A DNA stretch of 64,000 bases from JAJDFU01 sp964641965 (GCA_964641965.1 CAZXLD010000009.1:1-64000); one strand, 5' to 3'. Shown: positions 54,432 through 63,919, counted from the stretch's first letter. Numbers and translations are program-made. Notes: generated from the sequence alone by a model not told the origin.

Positions 54432-55505
54432 TTATTCTTCCTCAAAAGGTAAAAAAAGCTGACTACCCGCTGATAAATTTTCCAGTTGTAAACCTGACAC
54501 TGAAATTCCAATCAACCGTAAAGCTTGTCCTGCCTCCCAATGCTGATCGAGTAAACGAAAAACAGCTTCGGATAGTTCGGCTAAACTCAGTACAGGAGTA
54601 GGAAATGTTCTTGATCGGGTAAGGATCTGGAATGCCGGTGTTTTCATCTTGAGCGTTACGGTTCGTCCATAATTATCCTGCTGCTCCATGACCCTAAATA
54701 CTTTCTGAATTAAGGGTTCCAATTTTTGCACTAGTTGATCCCGGTCCTGAATATTTTCGGAAAAGGTCCGCTCTGCTCCAATGGATTTCCGAATTCGATT
54801 CGGATTTACAGCGCGATTATCCTGGGCTCGAACCATGTAAAAAAAGTGTCGACCCATTTTCCCAAATCGCCGGACCAATTCCACCTCCGAAAAGGATTTC
54901 AAATCCTTGCCAGTCAAGATGCCCAGCTTTTTCATCCGTTCAGCCGTCACCTTTCCAACGCCATGAAACTGCTCAATAGGTAGTTTTTCCAAAAAGGCAG
55001 GGGCATCTTCAGGTGTAATCAGAGCCTGGCCATTCGGTTTATTCAGATCGGAGGCAATTTTGGCTAAAAACTTATTAAAGGATATACCCGCAGAAGCAGT
55101 TAACCTAGTCTCCTGAAGGATTTGATCGCGGATGGCCTTGGCGATGAGTGAGGCTGAAGGGGGGCCCATTTTGGGTTGGGTTACATCCAAATAAGCTTCA
55201 TCTAAAGACAATGGCTCTACCAAGTCCGTATATTCCTTGAAAATAGAACGAATTTGTAGGGATACCTCCTTATAGACCCCAAATCGAGGGGGCACAATTA
55301 TCAAATCCGGGCATCGCTGTAAAGCCATCGCAGTGGGCATCGCCGAACGAACCCCAAAGGCACGGGATTCGTAGCTGGCAGCCGCGACCACCCCTCTTTT
55401 CCCACCACCACCAACCACTACCGGCTTCCCTTTGAGGCCAGGATCGTCCCGTTGTTCAATCGAGGCAAAAAAGGCATCCATGTCGATATGCACTATTTTT
55501 TTCAT
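54432..55505 (-). CDS. dinB: DNA polymerase IV
   Basis: Y-family translesion polymerase. The catalytic carboxylates are in VHIDMDAFFASIEQ (N-terminus) and LSLDEAYLDVT (about 100-110). The palm, thumb helix-hairpin-helix (FHGVGKVTAERMKKLGI) and little-finger domains follow. The C-terminus carries QLFLPF, a clamp-binding motif. At 357 residues it is standard. It ends 117 bp before the tRNA-Lys gene on the same strand. Confidence 0.96.
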   Translation of the reverse strand: MKKIVHIDMDAFFASIEQRDDPGLKGKPVVVGGGGKRGVVAAASYESRAFGVRSAMPTAMALQRCPDLIIVPPRFGVYKEVSLQIRSIFKEYTDLVEPLSLDEAYLDVTQPKMGPPSASLIAKAIRDQILQETRLTASAGISFNKFLAKIASDLNKPNGQALITPEDAPAFLEKLPIEQFHGVGKVTAERMKKLGILTGKDLKSFSEVELVRRFGKMGRHFFYMVRAQDNRAVNPNRIRKSIGAERTFSENIQDRDQLVQKLEPLIQKVFRVMEQQDNYGRTVTLKMKTPAFQILTRSRTFPTPVLSLAELSEAVFRLLDQHWEAGQALRLIGISVSGLQLENLSAGSQLFLPFEEE

Positions 55506-55699
55506 CGCTTTCGACCTACATACTCCAAGAACTCAGTCTTATTCCTTGACAATTCAAATAAGATAATGATACAAAGTTATGATAAGCAGTTATTTACAAA
55601 AAACCACCGTTTCTCTTAGCTAGACAATTATCGAAAATTGTGCTTTTTAACGACCTGGTTTTCTATCACTTTTGTAACGAGCAGTAAAATATTCCCAAC

Positions 55700-56386
55700 A
55701 TGAACACATCAACCAATCAGCCACTTCAGTTCTTGCTGCAGTTTTCTTTATTTGAAAGTTGTACGAAAGACGAACTCGAACGCCTCGCCAGCGGTATATC
55801 TGTAAAGCAATATCAACGATACGAACTAATTTTTGAAGAAGGTGAACCTGCTGATAAAGTTTACTTTTTGGTAAAAGGCAATGTGAAACGTGCTTCCTAT
55901 TCCGACCAGGGTAGAGAAGTGATCAAAGAAATTCTCCATCCAATATCCATGTTTGGGGAATTAAGCCTGGTAAATCATTCTCTTCGTAAAGACTTTACAC
56001 AAGTCATCAGCGATGAGGCTAAAATAATGATCATCACCCGAAAAGATCTGATTCGGCTGATGAAGGTCAACCCCAATTGGAGTCTCCACCTAATGCACTG
56101 GTTTGCTCAGCGCCTTCGACAGACGGAATCCAAGCTGGAGTCCATGATTAGCAAGGACGCCCGCGATCGGATTATTGAGTTTTTAAAGGAAACGGCCAAC
56201 CGACAAGGGCGTAAGGTAGGCTTAGAAACCTTGATCAAGCATAGCCTTACCCAGCAGGACATAGCCAATATGACAGGCACCTCCCGGCAAACTGTCACTT
56301 CGGTTTTAAATGAACTGCGACGGTCTAACCATATCTACTTCAACCGAAGAAGTATTTTGATCCGGGACGTTGAAAAGCTTGGCTAA
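55700..56386 (+). CDS. Crp/Fnr-family transcriptional regulator
   Basis: A 228-residue regulator: an N-terminal cyclic-nucleotide-binding-like beta-roll (about 10-125, with YELIFEEGEPADKVYFLVKGNVK), a long dimer helix, and a C-terminal winged helix with recognition region LTQQDIANMTGTSRQTVTSVLNELRR. No cysteine cluster, so not an iron-sulfur Fnr; the ligand, if any, is unknown. Its stop shares four bases (CTAA) with the convergent rnz stop. Confidence 0.9.
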   Translation: MNTSTNQPLQFLLQFSLFESCTKDELERLASGISVKQYQRYELIFEEGEPADKVYFLVKGNVKRASYSDQGREVIKEILHPISMFGELSLVNHSLRKDFTQVISDEAKIMIITRKDLIRLMKVNPNWSLHLMHWFAQRLRQTESKLESMISKDARDRIIEFLKETANRQGRKVGLETLIKHSLTQQDIANMTGTSRQTVTSVLNELRRSNHIYFNRRSILIRDVEKLG

Positions 56387-57336
56387 TGGAGTAGTGATTT
56401 CACCACTGGGTCCTTCCCAGCTGGATGGACTTGTATTTGCATGCCATCTTGACCGATCAGGGTATTCGGAAAAATCGCCCTGGCTTCCCTAGCAAAACAG
56501 TCTAGGTCTTTGTATCGAATAGAATAATGCCCAAGCAATAGCCAATTGGCTTTAGATGCGAATGCCAAGCTGGCTGCTTGACTTGCGGTGGAATGCAGGG
56601 TAGCATTTGCAAGCGCTAGGTGCTCATCACAGAAGGTCGCTTCGTGGTATAACAGATCAACACCTGCTAACTTGTGCTGCAAGTCGGGTAAGTATTGGGT
56701 ATCAGTGATAAAAGCATAGGACCTGGGCGGAACAGCTTCCTGAGTAGCTTCTTCTGCAGACAATTGGACGCCGGATGGAAGAATAATATCTTCACCTGCT
56801 TTAAGGGCAATGATCTGATGGGTATCCAAATTGTGTGCTGCGATCACCTCTGGCCTCATATTTCTTGGCCTTACTTTTTCTTTTAACAGATATCCAACGG
56901 TTGGCAGGCGGTGGGATAGCGGGATCGCCTCCACAGTCAATTGCTGGTCTTTCATCACAATAGATGGCCTTGTCGTATCAACTGGGTGCACGAAATCTAG
57001 GAAGTCGTACTGGGAGGATGTTAATTCGCTAAACACCTCCAATATTTTCTTTAGGCCGGCAGGGCCATGCAAGCTCAAAGGACGGCTTCGCTGTTGAAGG
57101 GACATTGAATTTAACAGCCCAACCAATCCCAGGATATGATCTCCATGTAAATGGGAAATGAATATATGCTCAATGCGATGCGACCGGAATCCAAATTGTT
57201 GCAGGCGAACTTGTACACCTTCCCCACAATCAAAAAGGAATAATCTACCCTCAACATCCAAGAGTTGAGCAGTTGTAAATCGGTTGGGAAGCGGTACGGC
57301 CGAACTCGTACCCAGAAGGGTTAAATGGAAACGCAT
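56383..57336 (-). CDS. rnz: Ribonuclease Z
   Basis: Metallo-beta-lactamase-fold endonuclease that trims the 3' ends of pre-tRNAs; needed here at least for tRNA-Lys, which lacks an encoded CCA. The zinc motif HLHGDH is at 62-67, with later ligands in FITDTQY and in LLGHYSIRY. The N-terminus MRFHLTLLGTSSAVP is typical. The 317-residue length matches the short form. Confidence 0.95.
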   Translation of the reverse strand: MRFHLTLLGTSSAVPLPNRFTTAQLLDVEGRLFLFDCGEGVQVRLQQFGFRSHRIEHIFISHLHGDHILGLVGLLNSMSLQQRSRPLSLHGPAGLKKILEVFSELTSSQYDFLDFVHPVDTTRPSIVMKDQQLTVEAIPLSHRLPTVGYLLKEKVRPRNMRPEVIAAHNLDTHQIIALKAGEDIILPSGVQLSAEEATQEAVPPRSYAFITDTQYLPDLQHKLAGVDLLYHEATFCDEHLALANATLHSTASQAASLAFASKANWLLLGHYSIRYKDLDCFAREARAIFPNTLIGQDGMQIQVHPAGKDPVVKSLLH

Positions 57337-57361
57337 GCTTGCGTTCTCCTGCTATGCTGAT

Positions 57362-57745
57362 CTATTCGCCTTCGCCCTCACTGTTCAACTCCCGTTCGAT
57401 CTCTTCCATAAAAACAAAGTCAATCGATTCGGATACAGTAGGAATTAACGTCAATACAGAATCCAGTTTGGAGATCTCGATCAGCTTCTTTACGTTGTTG
57501 GATTCTAGTCCCGTAAGAACAAAGCTGCCCAAATCTTTCCACAATCGATTGGCCGTCAAAATGGCACTTAATCCGGAAGAATCTACAAAACGCACATCTG
57601 AAAGATCAAGGATCAGGTTGGCAACACCCTCGTTGGCGAGGATGACAAATTCCGACTTCAATTCAGGAGCTATCAGCGAATTCAGATTTTCTTCCTTCAG
57701 GGAAAAAACAGTGTACTTTTCTTGCTTATCTACAGCGTACTTCAT
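57362..57745 (-). CDS. STAS-domain protein (anti-sigma-factor antagonist type)
   Basis: I start at the ATG at 57745 (MKYAVDKQEKYTVFSLKEEN); a longer frame to 57802 adds residues not typical of the family. The 127 residues are one STAS domain with LDLSDVRFVDSSGLSAIL, where the serine pair is the usual phosphorylation site in SpoIIAA-like proteins. A C-terminal acidic tail follows. It lies 25 nt upstream of rnz and could be co-transcribed. No matching kinase or sigma factor is near. Confidence 0.85.
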   Translation of the reverse strand: MKYAVDKQEKYTVFSLKEENLNSLIAPELKSEFVILANEGVANLILDLSDVRFVDSSGLSAILTANRLWKDLGSFVLTGLESNNVKKLIEISKLDSVLTLIPTVSESIDFVFMEEIERELNSEGEGE

Positions 57746-58295
57746 TGGTTTTTTATGTAGACCTTTGCTAATCAAAAGCCCGTTTCTCGGCAAAAATACC
57801 AATTCAACAGCTATCTACCCAACCTGTTTTATCGTTCTGGTGTTGATATATTTCGTTAAACCGCAGCACTCGTTAGTTAAGTATGTCTGTCGTTGATAAA
57901 GGAACCACCGGTCCAAAGGGATGGAACAGAGGATACCTTTTCCTCTTCCGACTCGTTTTAAAGCGGTATAGATGCACGTAGGTGCAGCGTGATAACTTCC
58001 ATGAACGAGATGGCAGAGAATGGATTGATATAATATCTCCAGGTACATGTTGTTGGATGTTTAGTCGGTTGACCCTTGCGGAAAGTGGTTCACTTCTTTT
58101 TTGGAAGCGGACCGAGCAATACATAGAAAGCGAGTTAGCACAATTGAGGAAGATCAGCCGATAAAAAATCAGTTAGCATCCAGGATTAGGTTCATTCCTC
58201 AAGTTGTACCAGGAACTATCCAAATTCAACCTCTGAACTGTTCGCCTAAAGCGATTGTTATCAAAACGTTCCTAATGGGGTAAGACAGAGATGGT

Positions 58296-58319
58296 AAAAA
58301 TCAGCTTGGCCTGATTTTT
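58296..58319 (+). terminator. Orphan terminator-like hairpin
   Basis: AAAAATCAG, loop CTTGGC, CTGATTTTT. No gene is seen upstream on the same strand. Confidence 0.5.
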
Positions 58320-58369
58320 GCATATCGGAAAGAGGGATGAATATGTCCTACTCATTTCACTGAAAGACT

Positions 58370-58400
58370 TTGTATTCTTAGTGGATTAGCACTAATATTG
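58370..58400 (+). promoter_or_regulatory. Promoter of clpC
   Basis: TTG at 58370-58372, a 20-nt spacer, and TAATATTG at 58393-58400, one mismatch to TAnnTTTG; 23 nt before the ATG. Confidence 0.55.
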
Positions 58401-58423
58401 TTTAGTACAGGTAACAGAATAAA

Positions 58424-60982
58424 ATGAATAACAACAGAAAATTTTCCCCTAAAGTCAAGCAGGTTATGGTAAACAGCCGCAATGAGGCCATCCAGATGGG
58501 GCACGACTTCATCGGGACTGAGCACTTGCTGTTGGGTATCGTAGCCGAAGATGAGAGCCTCGCAGTTCGAGTTCTCGATTCTTTGGAGGTGGATCCGGAC
58601 GAACTCCGGCAAACGGTTCAGGAATCAGTTCAGCGGCTCCCGTCTTCAAAGACAAGGCTAAATGTGGGCAATATACCTTTGGATAAAAATGCGGAGAAAG
58701 TACTCAAAGTCACCTTTCTGGAGGCCAAGATGTTGAAAAATGAGGAGATCCAGCCTGAACATTTAATTCTATCCATTTTAAAACACCACGACAATCCTGC
58801 TTCTCGAATCCTGCATCAATTTGATATTGACTACGAGATTTATAAGGCGGAATTGGAGTATGTTAAGCAGGAGCAAGACTTCACTCATCAGGGTGATGCG
58901 TTGGCACAGGCACCTTCCGATCAAGATGAACCTTTTGAAGAGGAAGAGGAAAGCCAAGGTGGACGGTACCAACAACGCAAAGGTAATACCAAGTCTCGCA
59001 CCCCGGTTCTAGATAATTTCGGTAGAGATATCACCAAACTGGCGGAAGAAGACAAGCTTGACCCAATCATCGGTCGAGAGAATGAGATTGAGCGGGTTTC
59101 CCAAATCCTGAGCCGGCGGAAGAAGAATAATCCCATATTAATCGGTGAACCTGGAGTTGGTAAAACTGCTATTGTAGAAGGTTTAGCCCTTCGAATTATC
59201 CAGCGTAAGGTGTCCAGAACGCTTTTCAATAAACGGATTGTGATGTTGGACCTGGCTGCTCTGGTAGCAGGTACGAAATACCGGGGCCAATTTGAAGAGC
59301 GGATGAAGGCTATCATGAATGAATTGGAAAAATCAAGAGATGTAATCCTGTTCATTGATGAGATTCACACTATTGTCGGTGCGGGTGGTGCTACCGGTTC
59401 GCTTGATGCATCCAATATCTTCAAGCCTGCCCTGGCTCGAGGAGAGCTGCAATGTATTGGTGCCTCTACCCTAGATGAGTACCGCCAGCATATTGAAAAA
59501 GACGGTGCTCTCGACCGGAGGTTCCAAAAAGTAATGGTAGATCCGCCTTCTGCTGAAGAAGCCGTCCATATTCTCGAAAATATCAAGCCGAAATACGAGG
59601 ACTTCCACAATGTGGAGTACTCTGACGAAGCTGTCAAAGCATGTGTCAAGCTAAGTGACCGCTACATTAGCGATCGTTTTCTGCCCGACAAGGCTATTGA
59701 TGTGCTCGACGAAGTTGGTGCTCGGACGCATTTGAAAAACATCCACGTGCCTAAACATATTGAGGACCTGGAGAAGAGCATTGAAGACCTAAAGGAACAA
59801 AAGAATCAGGCTGTCAAAAATCAGCAGTATGAAAAAGCGGCAGATCTGAGGGACAAAGAATCCAAATTGGTACGCCAACTGGAATTCGCAAAGGTTCAGT
59901 GGGAAGAAGAAGCCAAGACCAAGAAATATCCGGTCAATGAAGAGGCTATCGCTGAAGTAGTTTCCATGATGACCGGGATTCCGGTCAATCGAGTGGCTCA
60001 AAGTGAAGGTAAGCGCCTGGTGGATATGGAGACAGACCTCCAAAAGGTAATTATCGGCCAGGATGAAGCCATCAAAAAAATCACCAAGGCCATTCAGCGT
60101 AATCGAGTAGGCCTTAAGGACCCATCCAAGCCTATCGGCTCCTTTATTTTCCTGGGCCCTACCGGTGTCGGTAAAACCGAGTTGGCCAAAGCACTTGCCC
60201 GCTATTTGTTCGATTCCGAAGATGCACTTGTTCGGATTGACATGAGTGAGTACATGGAGAAGTTTTCCGTCAGCCGCTTGATCGGTGCTCCTCCGGGCTA
60301 CGTTGGATATGAAGAAGGAGGCCAGTTGACAGAGCGGGTTCGTCGTAAGCCATACTCGGTTATCCTGTTGGATGAAATTGAGAAAGCGCATCCGGATGTG
60401 TATAATATCTTGTTACAGGTATTAGATGATGGGCAATTAACTGATGGCTTGGGTCGCAAAGTAGACTTTAAGAATTCATTGGTTATCATGACCTCAAATA
60501 TCGGGGTCCGTCAGTTGAAAGATTTCGGTCAGGGTGTGGGTTTTGCGACTAAAGCAAGACAGGATGCCTCTGGTGAATACTCCAAAGGTGTTATTCAAAA
60601 CGCGCTGAAGAGAACCTTCTCCCCTGAATTCCTGAATCGGATTGACGATGTGATCATTTTCAATAGCCTGGATCAGGATGATATATCAAGGATCATTGAC
60701 ATTACCCTGAAGGACTTGTATTCCAGACTTGGTGGAATGAATTACGAGTTAATCTTGTCTGATGACGCCAAGAGTTTATTGGCAGAAAAAGGCTTTGATC
60801 CGCAATTTGGAGCTCGTCCCCTACATCGGGCCATCCAGAAATATCTGGAAGATCCGCTAGCAGAATTTATCTTGAATGAAAACCCTGCAGACGGCAGCCG
60901 CCTGAAAGCATTGGTTAAAGAAGGAGAAGAAGCACTTGAAATTCTGCTGGAAGAGCAGGTGAATACCGATATCAAAAAGTAA
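58424..60982 (+). CDS. clpC: ATP-dependent Clp protease ATP-binding subunit ClpC
   Basis: AAA+ unfoldase that feeds proteins to ClpP. Order of domains: two N-terminal Clp repeats (about 1-145), AAA-1 with GEPGVGKTAIVEG and FIDEIHTIVGAGG, a UVR-type middle domain (LKEQKNQAVKNQQYEKAADLRDKE) that sets ClpC apart from ClpA and ClpB, AAA-2 with GPTGVGKTELAKA and LLDEIEKAHPDV, and a C-terminal D2-small domain. The 852-residue length is typical. It has its own promoter and terminator. McsA/McsB and CtsR are not seen here. Confidence 0.96.
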   Translation: MNNNRKFSPKVKQVMVNSRNEAIQMGHDFIGTEHLLLGIVAEDESLAVRVLDSLEVDPDELRQTVQESVQRLPSSKTRLNVGNIPLDKNAEKVLKVTFLEAKMLKNEEIQPEHLILSILKHHDNPASRILHQFDIDYEIYKAELEYVKQEQDFTHQGDALAQAPSDQDEPFEEEEESQGGRYQQRKGNTKSRTPVLDNFGRDITKLAEEDKLDPIIGRENEIERVSQILSRRKKNNPILIGEPGVGKTAIVEGLALRIIQRKVSRTLFNKRIVMLDLAALVAGTKYRGQFEERMKAIMNELEKSRDVILFIDEIHTIVGAGGATGSLDASNIFKPALARGELQCIGASTLDEYRQHIEKDGALDRRFQKVMVDPPSAEEAVHILENIKPKYEDFHNVEYSDEAVKACVKLSDRYISDRFLPDKAIDVLDEVGARTHLKNIHVPKHIEDLEKSIEDLKEQKNQAVKNQQYEKAADLRDKESKLVRQLEFAKVQWEEEAKTKKYPVNEEAIAEVVSMMTGIPVNRVAQSEGKRLVDMETDLQKVIIGQDEAIKKITKAIQRNRVGLKDPSKPIGSFIFLGPTGVGKTELAKALARYLFDSEDALVRIDMSEYMEKFSVSRLIGAPPGYVGYEEGGQLTERVRRKPYSVILLDEIEKAHPDVYNILLQVLDDGQLTDGLGRKVDFKNSLVIMTSNIGVRQLKDFGQGVGFATKARQDASGEYSKGVIQNALKRTFSPEFLNRIDDVIIFNSLDQDDISRIIDITLKDLYSRLGGMNYELILSDDAKSLLAEKGFDPQFGARPLHRAIQKYLEDPLAEFILNENPADGSRLKALVKEGEEALEILLEEQVNTDIKK

Positions 60983-61005
60983 ATTTGTGTTCGTAGGGTA
61001 AAATA

Positions 61006-61036
61006 AAGTACACTTGTTGACAACAGGTGTACTTTT
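61006..61036 (+). terminator. Terminator of clpC
   Basis: AAGTACACTTGTT at 61006-61018 pairs with AACAGGTGTACTT at 61022-61034 (one G-T pair) around GAC, then TTTT. Confidence 0.8.
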
Positions 61037-61057
61037 CCCGTTAACGGACATACGGTT

Positions 61058-61699
61058 ATGGCTACAGGCGATGACCCTTACTATTATATAATTAAAACCA
61101 TTGTATTGAGTAGAAGACCTAGAAGGCAACCCACAAGAAGGGATTTACGTCCAAAACATCGAATTAATGATTACATCCGGGTACCGGAGGTAAGACTCGT
61201 AGGTGAAAATTTGGAGGAAGTGAGCAAAACCGTCGGAAAACAGCTAAAACCCGGCGAAGTATATGCCACCAAAGATGTCAAAGGCTGGGCTAATCAGATG
61301 GAACTTGACCTGGTGGAGATATCTCCCAATGCAAAGCCTCCTGTAGTTCGAATCATTGACTACAAGAAGTTCCTTTACGATAAGAAGAAAAAAGAAAAAG
61401 AATTAAAGGCCAACCAAGTAAAAACGGTGGTCAAGGAAATTCGCTTCGGCCCTAACACAGACGATCACGATTTTGAATTCAAACTTCGCCACGCCAAAAA
61501 ATTCCTGGAGGAAGGTGCCAAGGTGAAAGCCTATGTGCAGTTCCGTGGTCGAACGATTGTCTTTAAAGACCGGGGGGAACTGCTGCTATTGAAATTCCTC
61601 AAGGAATTGGAAGAGTTTGGAGCTGCAGAAGCCCTACCCAAAATGGAAGGCCGGCGGATGATCGTGATGGTCACCCCTAAAAAAGCAAAGAAAAGTTAA
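61058..61699 (+). CDS. infC: Translation initiation factor IF-3
   Basis: Binds the 30S subunit and keeps start-codon selection accurate. The N-domain (RPKHRINDYIRVPEVRLVGEN), linker and C-domain (KEIRFGPNTDDHDFEFKLRHAKKFLEEG) are all present. The ATG at 61058 gives 213 residues, but its first 14 (ATGDDPYYYIIKT) are not like the family. A non-AUG start just after, ATT at 61100 or TTG at 61106 (then SRRPRRQ...), fits better and would agree with the AUU autoregulation known for infC. It heads infC-rpmI-rplT. Confidence 0.95.
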   Translation: MATGDDPYYYIIKTIVLSRRPRRQPTRRDLRPKHRINDYIRVPEVRLVGENLEEVSKTVGKQLKPGEVYATKDVKGWANQMELDLVEISPNAKPPVVRIIDYKKFLYDKKKKEKELKANQVKTVVKEIRFGPNTDDHDFEFKLRHAKKFLEEGAKVKAYVQFRGRTIVFKDRGELLLLKFLKELEEFGAAEALPKMEGRRMIVMVTPKKAKKS

Positions 61700-61730
61700 G
61701 ATGCCCTATTCGGAGTATTTTAATTTTACC

Positions 61731-61738
61731 TACCTTTG
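61731..61738 (+). promoter_or_regulatory. Candidate internal promoter before rpmI
   Basis: TACCTTTG, an exact and typical TAnnTTTG box, 24 nt before the rpmI ATG; no TTG at -33. It would let rpmI-rplT be made apart from infC. Confidence 0.45.
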
Positions 61739-61762
61739 CACTCCGTTCAAAATATTTACGTG

Positions 61763-61957
61763 ATGCCTAAGATGAAGACGCATTCCAGTGCTAAGAAGCG
61801 TTTCAAAGTAACTGGATCCGGAAAAGTAAAGCGATTTCAGGCGAACACTTCGCACATGATGCGGAACAAGAGCAAGAAAGCCAAGCTTCGCCTGCGCGAT
61901 GCAGCTCTTGTAAGTGAAGCTGATGAAAAGCGAATCAAGCGCATGCTTTGCAAATAG
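61763..61957 (+). CDS. rpmI: 50S ribosomal protein L35
   Basis: A 64-residue basic ribosomal protein. I start at the ATG at 61763 because MPKMKTHSSAKKRFKVTGSGKVKR is the standard beginning; a frame from 61736 adds 9 residues through the promoter. It lies between infC and rplT, the conserved order, in which L20 represses expression of both in studied bacteria. Confidence 0.97.
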   Translation: MPKMKTHSSAKKRFKVTGSGKVKRFQANTSHMMRNKSKKAKLRLRDAALVSEADEKRIKRMLCK

Positions 61958-62036
61958 AAATTGAACTTATTTTTTAACGAGAATACAGGTTAAAGTTCCT
62001 TCATTGGGCCCTGTATTGCACTAAAAATCATCAGAT

Positions 62037-62381
62037 ATGCCAAGGTCAGTTAACTCAGTGGCTTCGCGCCGCCGGCGCAAAAAGATTTTGAAAGCCGCGA
62101 AAGGCTATTTCGGTGCTCGAAAGAATGTGTACACTGTTGCCAAAAACAGTGTAGAAAAAGCCCTCCAGTACGCTTACCGGGATAGACGGCAAAAAAAGCG
62201 TGCCTTTCGTCGGCTGTGGATCGCACGTATCAATGCAGCGGCTCGGATCAATGGATTATCCTATTCCAGGTTTATGCACCAGTTAAAGGAAAACGATATC
62301 CAACTGAATCGAAAAGTTCTAGCCGACCTGGCGATGAACCATCCCGAAGCTTTCAAAGCAGTAGTGGATACGGTTAAGTAA
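62037..62381 (+). CDS. rplT: 50S ribosomal protein L20
   Basis: A 114-residue, strongly basic 23S rRNA-binding protein of large-subunit assembly, and translational repressor of its own operon in studied bacteria. MPRSVNSVASRRRRKKILKAAKGYFG and RRLWIARINAAAR are standard L20 motifs. 79 nt follow rpmI, and a terminator comes after it. Confidence 0.97.
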   Translation: MPRSVNSVASRRRRKKILKAAKGYFGARKNVYTVAKNSVEKALQYAYRDRRQKKRAFRRLWIARINAAARINGLSYSRFMHQLKENDIQLNRKVLADLAMNHPEAFKAVVDTVK

Positions 62382-62408
62382 GAAATTCAAGATTTTACCT
62401 GTAAATAG

Positions 62409-62437
62409 AGCCTGGGTATAATACCCGGGCTTTTTTT
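62409..62437 (+). terminator. Terminator of infC-rpmI-rplT
   Basis: AGCCTGGGTAT pairs with ATACCCGGGCT (one G-T pair) and is followed by a run of seven T. Confidence 0.88.
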
Positions 62438-62630
62438 GCCCCCTTTTAAGCCCTTCACACCAGAACCTTCAGATTAACCCCCACCCTGAGACAGCTCCTG
62501 TTAGAATCCCACTACTACCACAAATACGAGCAAGAGGTTTTTGAGTGCTAAAAACCATTCCTGAAGGATCATTTTCTCCTTGAATTGGGATTAAAATAAA
62601 AACGATAACTTAGGCGAAATATCCCATTTC

Positions 62631-63890
62631 ATGACTTCTGTTGAAATATTGGATACCCTCATCCAAACACACACTACTGAAATCTACCTCCGAGTAGGGC
62701 AGCGAAATGTATACATACGCGAACTTCAACACCTTCTAAATACGCTGGGATTCGGACCTCAGATTAATTACCATCTATTTGGCGCAACTGGTTTCTACGA
62801 TCAAGGGACCATGCGAGCAGTACAAAGCTATGGGGCCCGAATCGGATTCCCCTCCGATGGCAGGCAGGTAACAGAAGTAATCCTCAGGTCTATGATTAAT
62901 ACGGCCTTGCGAGGATCACCCATCCGCCCCATTCCCAGCCAACCCACCAACCCACCTCCAACTGACTCCACCCAAGCCCTTCAAAAACGGGATGAAGGCG
63001 ATCAGCTCTGGATATCCGATGGCCAGGACCAGGTTCGGTTATTCAAAAGAGGCAATGGGTATGCCTACTGGGGAAAGATTACCATCCAACAGGTGGTAGA
63101 CCGCAATCGCTCCTTGCTACTGCAATTAGGAATAAGCAACTCTGCCTTGAACGTTATCAAGTCCGTTTCGGAAAATGAAGGAAAACTGGACGCTCTGAAT
63201 TCGCACGATCAGGCATTCTTTAGCTATGGAATCTTTCAGTGGACGCTCGGAGCCGGTTCGGGGGAAGGAGAGCTACCTGCGCTACTAAAAAAGATCAAGA
63301 CGAGCTATCCATCCACATTTCAGCAGTATTTCGGAAAACACGGAATAGACATTCACCCCTCCACCAACGATAAAACCGGCTTACTTAGGCTTAACCAGGT
63401 TACGATAGACCAACCCCAGGAAAAAGAACAATTTCGAAAAGCAGACTGGGCTTTTCACTTTTGGAAAGCCGCCCAGCAATCGCAGATACAGGCCGTTCAA
63501 ATTGAACATGCCCTATCTCGATTACGCGATTTCTATTGGAGTTCTTCGCCAAAATACGCTATCAATGGATTGCCCCTTTCCAATATCATCACTTCTGAAT
63601 ACGGGGTCGCTCTTTTGTTGGACAACCATGTCAATCGACCCAACTACGTAAAACCCTGTGTTCAATTAGCAATGGAACGAACGGGATTATTCAACCCCTT
63701 CAATTGGAGCACAGCTGAGGAAAGCCAAGTACTCACAGCCTATCTGAATATACGAATCACCTACACCACGGGAACAGCCAAGCCTATGACCGATGCCAAT
63801 ACCCGAGCACAAAAAACGCGACGTTATGTGGATCAGGGCATAATTTCAGATCGAAGAGGTTCCTTTATCTTTTCGGAAAATTTTGTCTGA
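62631..63890 (+). CDS. Peptidoglycan-binding protein with lysozyme-like segment
   Basis: A 419-residue protein with no signal peptide. Residues about 20-90 resemble a PG_binding_1 domain (VGQRNVYIRELQHLLNTLGF ... ATGFYDQGTMRAVQSYGARIGF). A Pro/Thr-rich linker (about 98-116) follows. From about 165 there is a conserved-looking block SVSENEGKLDALNSHDQAFFSYGIFQWT whose glutamate and YGIFQW pattern recall the lysozyme/chitosanase superfamily, with a long alpha-helical C-terminus. The function is inferred only; cytoplasmic muralytic proteins of this shape can be phage, tailocin or contractile-injection-system cargo. No such genes are next to it. Confidence 0.6.
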   Translation: MTSVEILDTLIQTHTTEIYLRVGQRNVYIRELQHLLNTLGFGPQINYHLFGATGFYDQGTMRAVQSYGARIGFPSDGRQVTEVILRSMINTALRGSPIRPIPSQPTNPPPTDSTQALQKRDEGDQLWISDGQDQVRLFKRGNGYAYWGKITIQQVVDRNRSLLLQLGISNSALNVIKSVSENEGKLDALNSHDQAFFSYGIFQWTLGAGSGEGELPALLKKIKTSYPSTFQQYFGKHGIDIHPSTNDKTGLLRLNQVTIDQPQEKEQFRKADWAFHFWKAAQQSQIQAVQIEHALSRLRDFYWSSSPKYAINGLPLSNIITSEYGVALLLDNHVNRPNYVKPCVQLAMERTGLFNPFNWSTAEESQVLTAYLNIRITYTTGTAKPMTDANTRAQKTRRYVDQGIISDRRGSFIFSENFV

Positions 63891-63919
63891 AAAGTATTTC
63901 AATTAGGTTGATTCCTGTT

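Larger units (their letters stand above)
57746..58423. other. Long non-coding gap upstream of clpC
   Basis: No supported coding frame on either strand; the open frames are short and unlike protein. It contains an isolated plus-strand terminator-like hairpin at 58296-58319 and the clpC promoter at 58370-58400. Confidence 0.5.

Noticed and set aside
57982..58283. Short plus-strand frames upstream of clpC
   Set aside because: They are 60 codons each with no family features and overlap each other in different frames.
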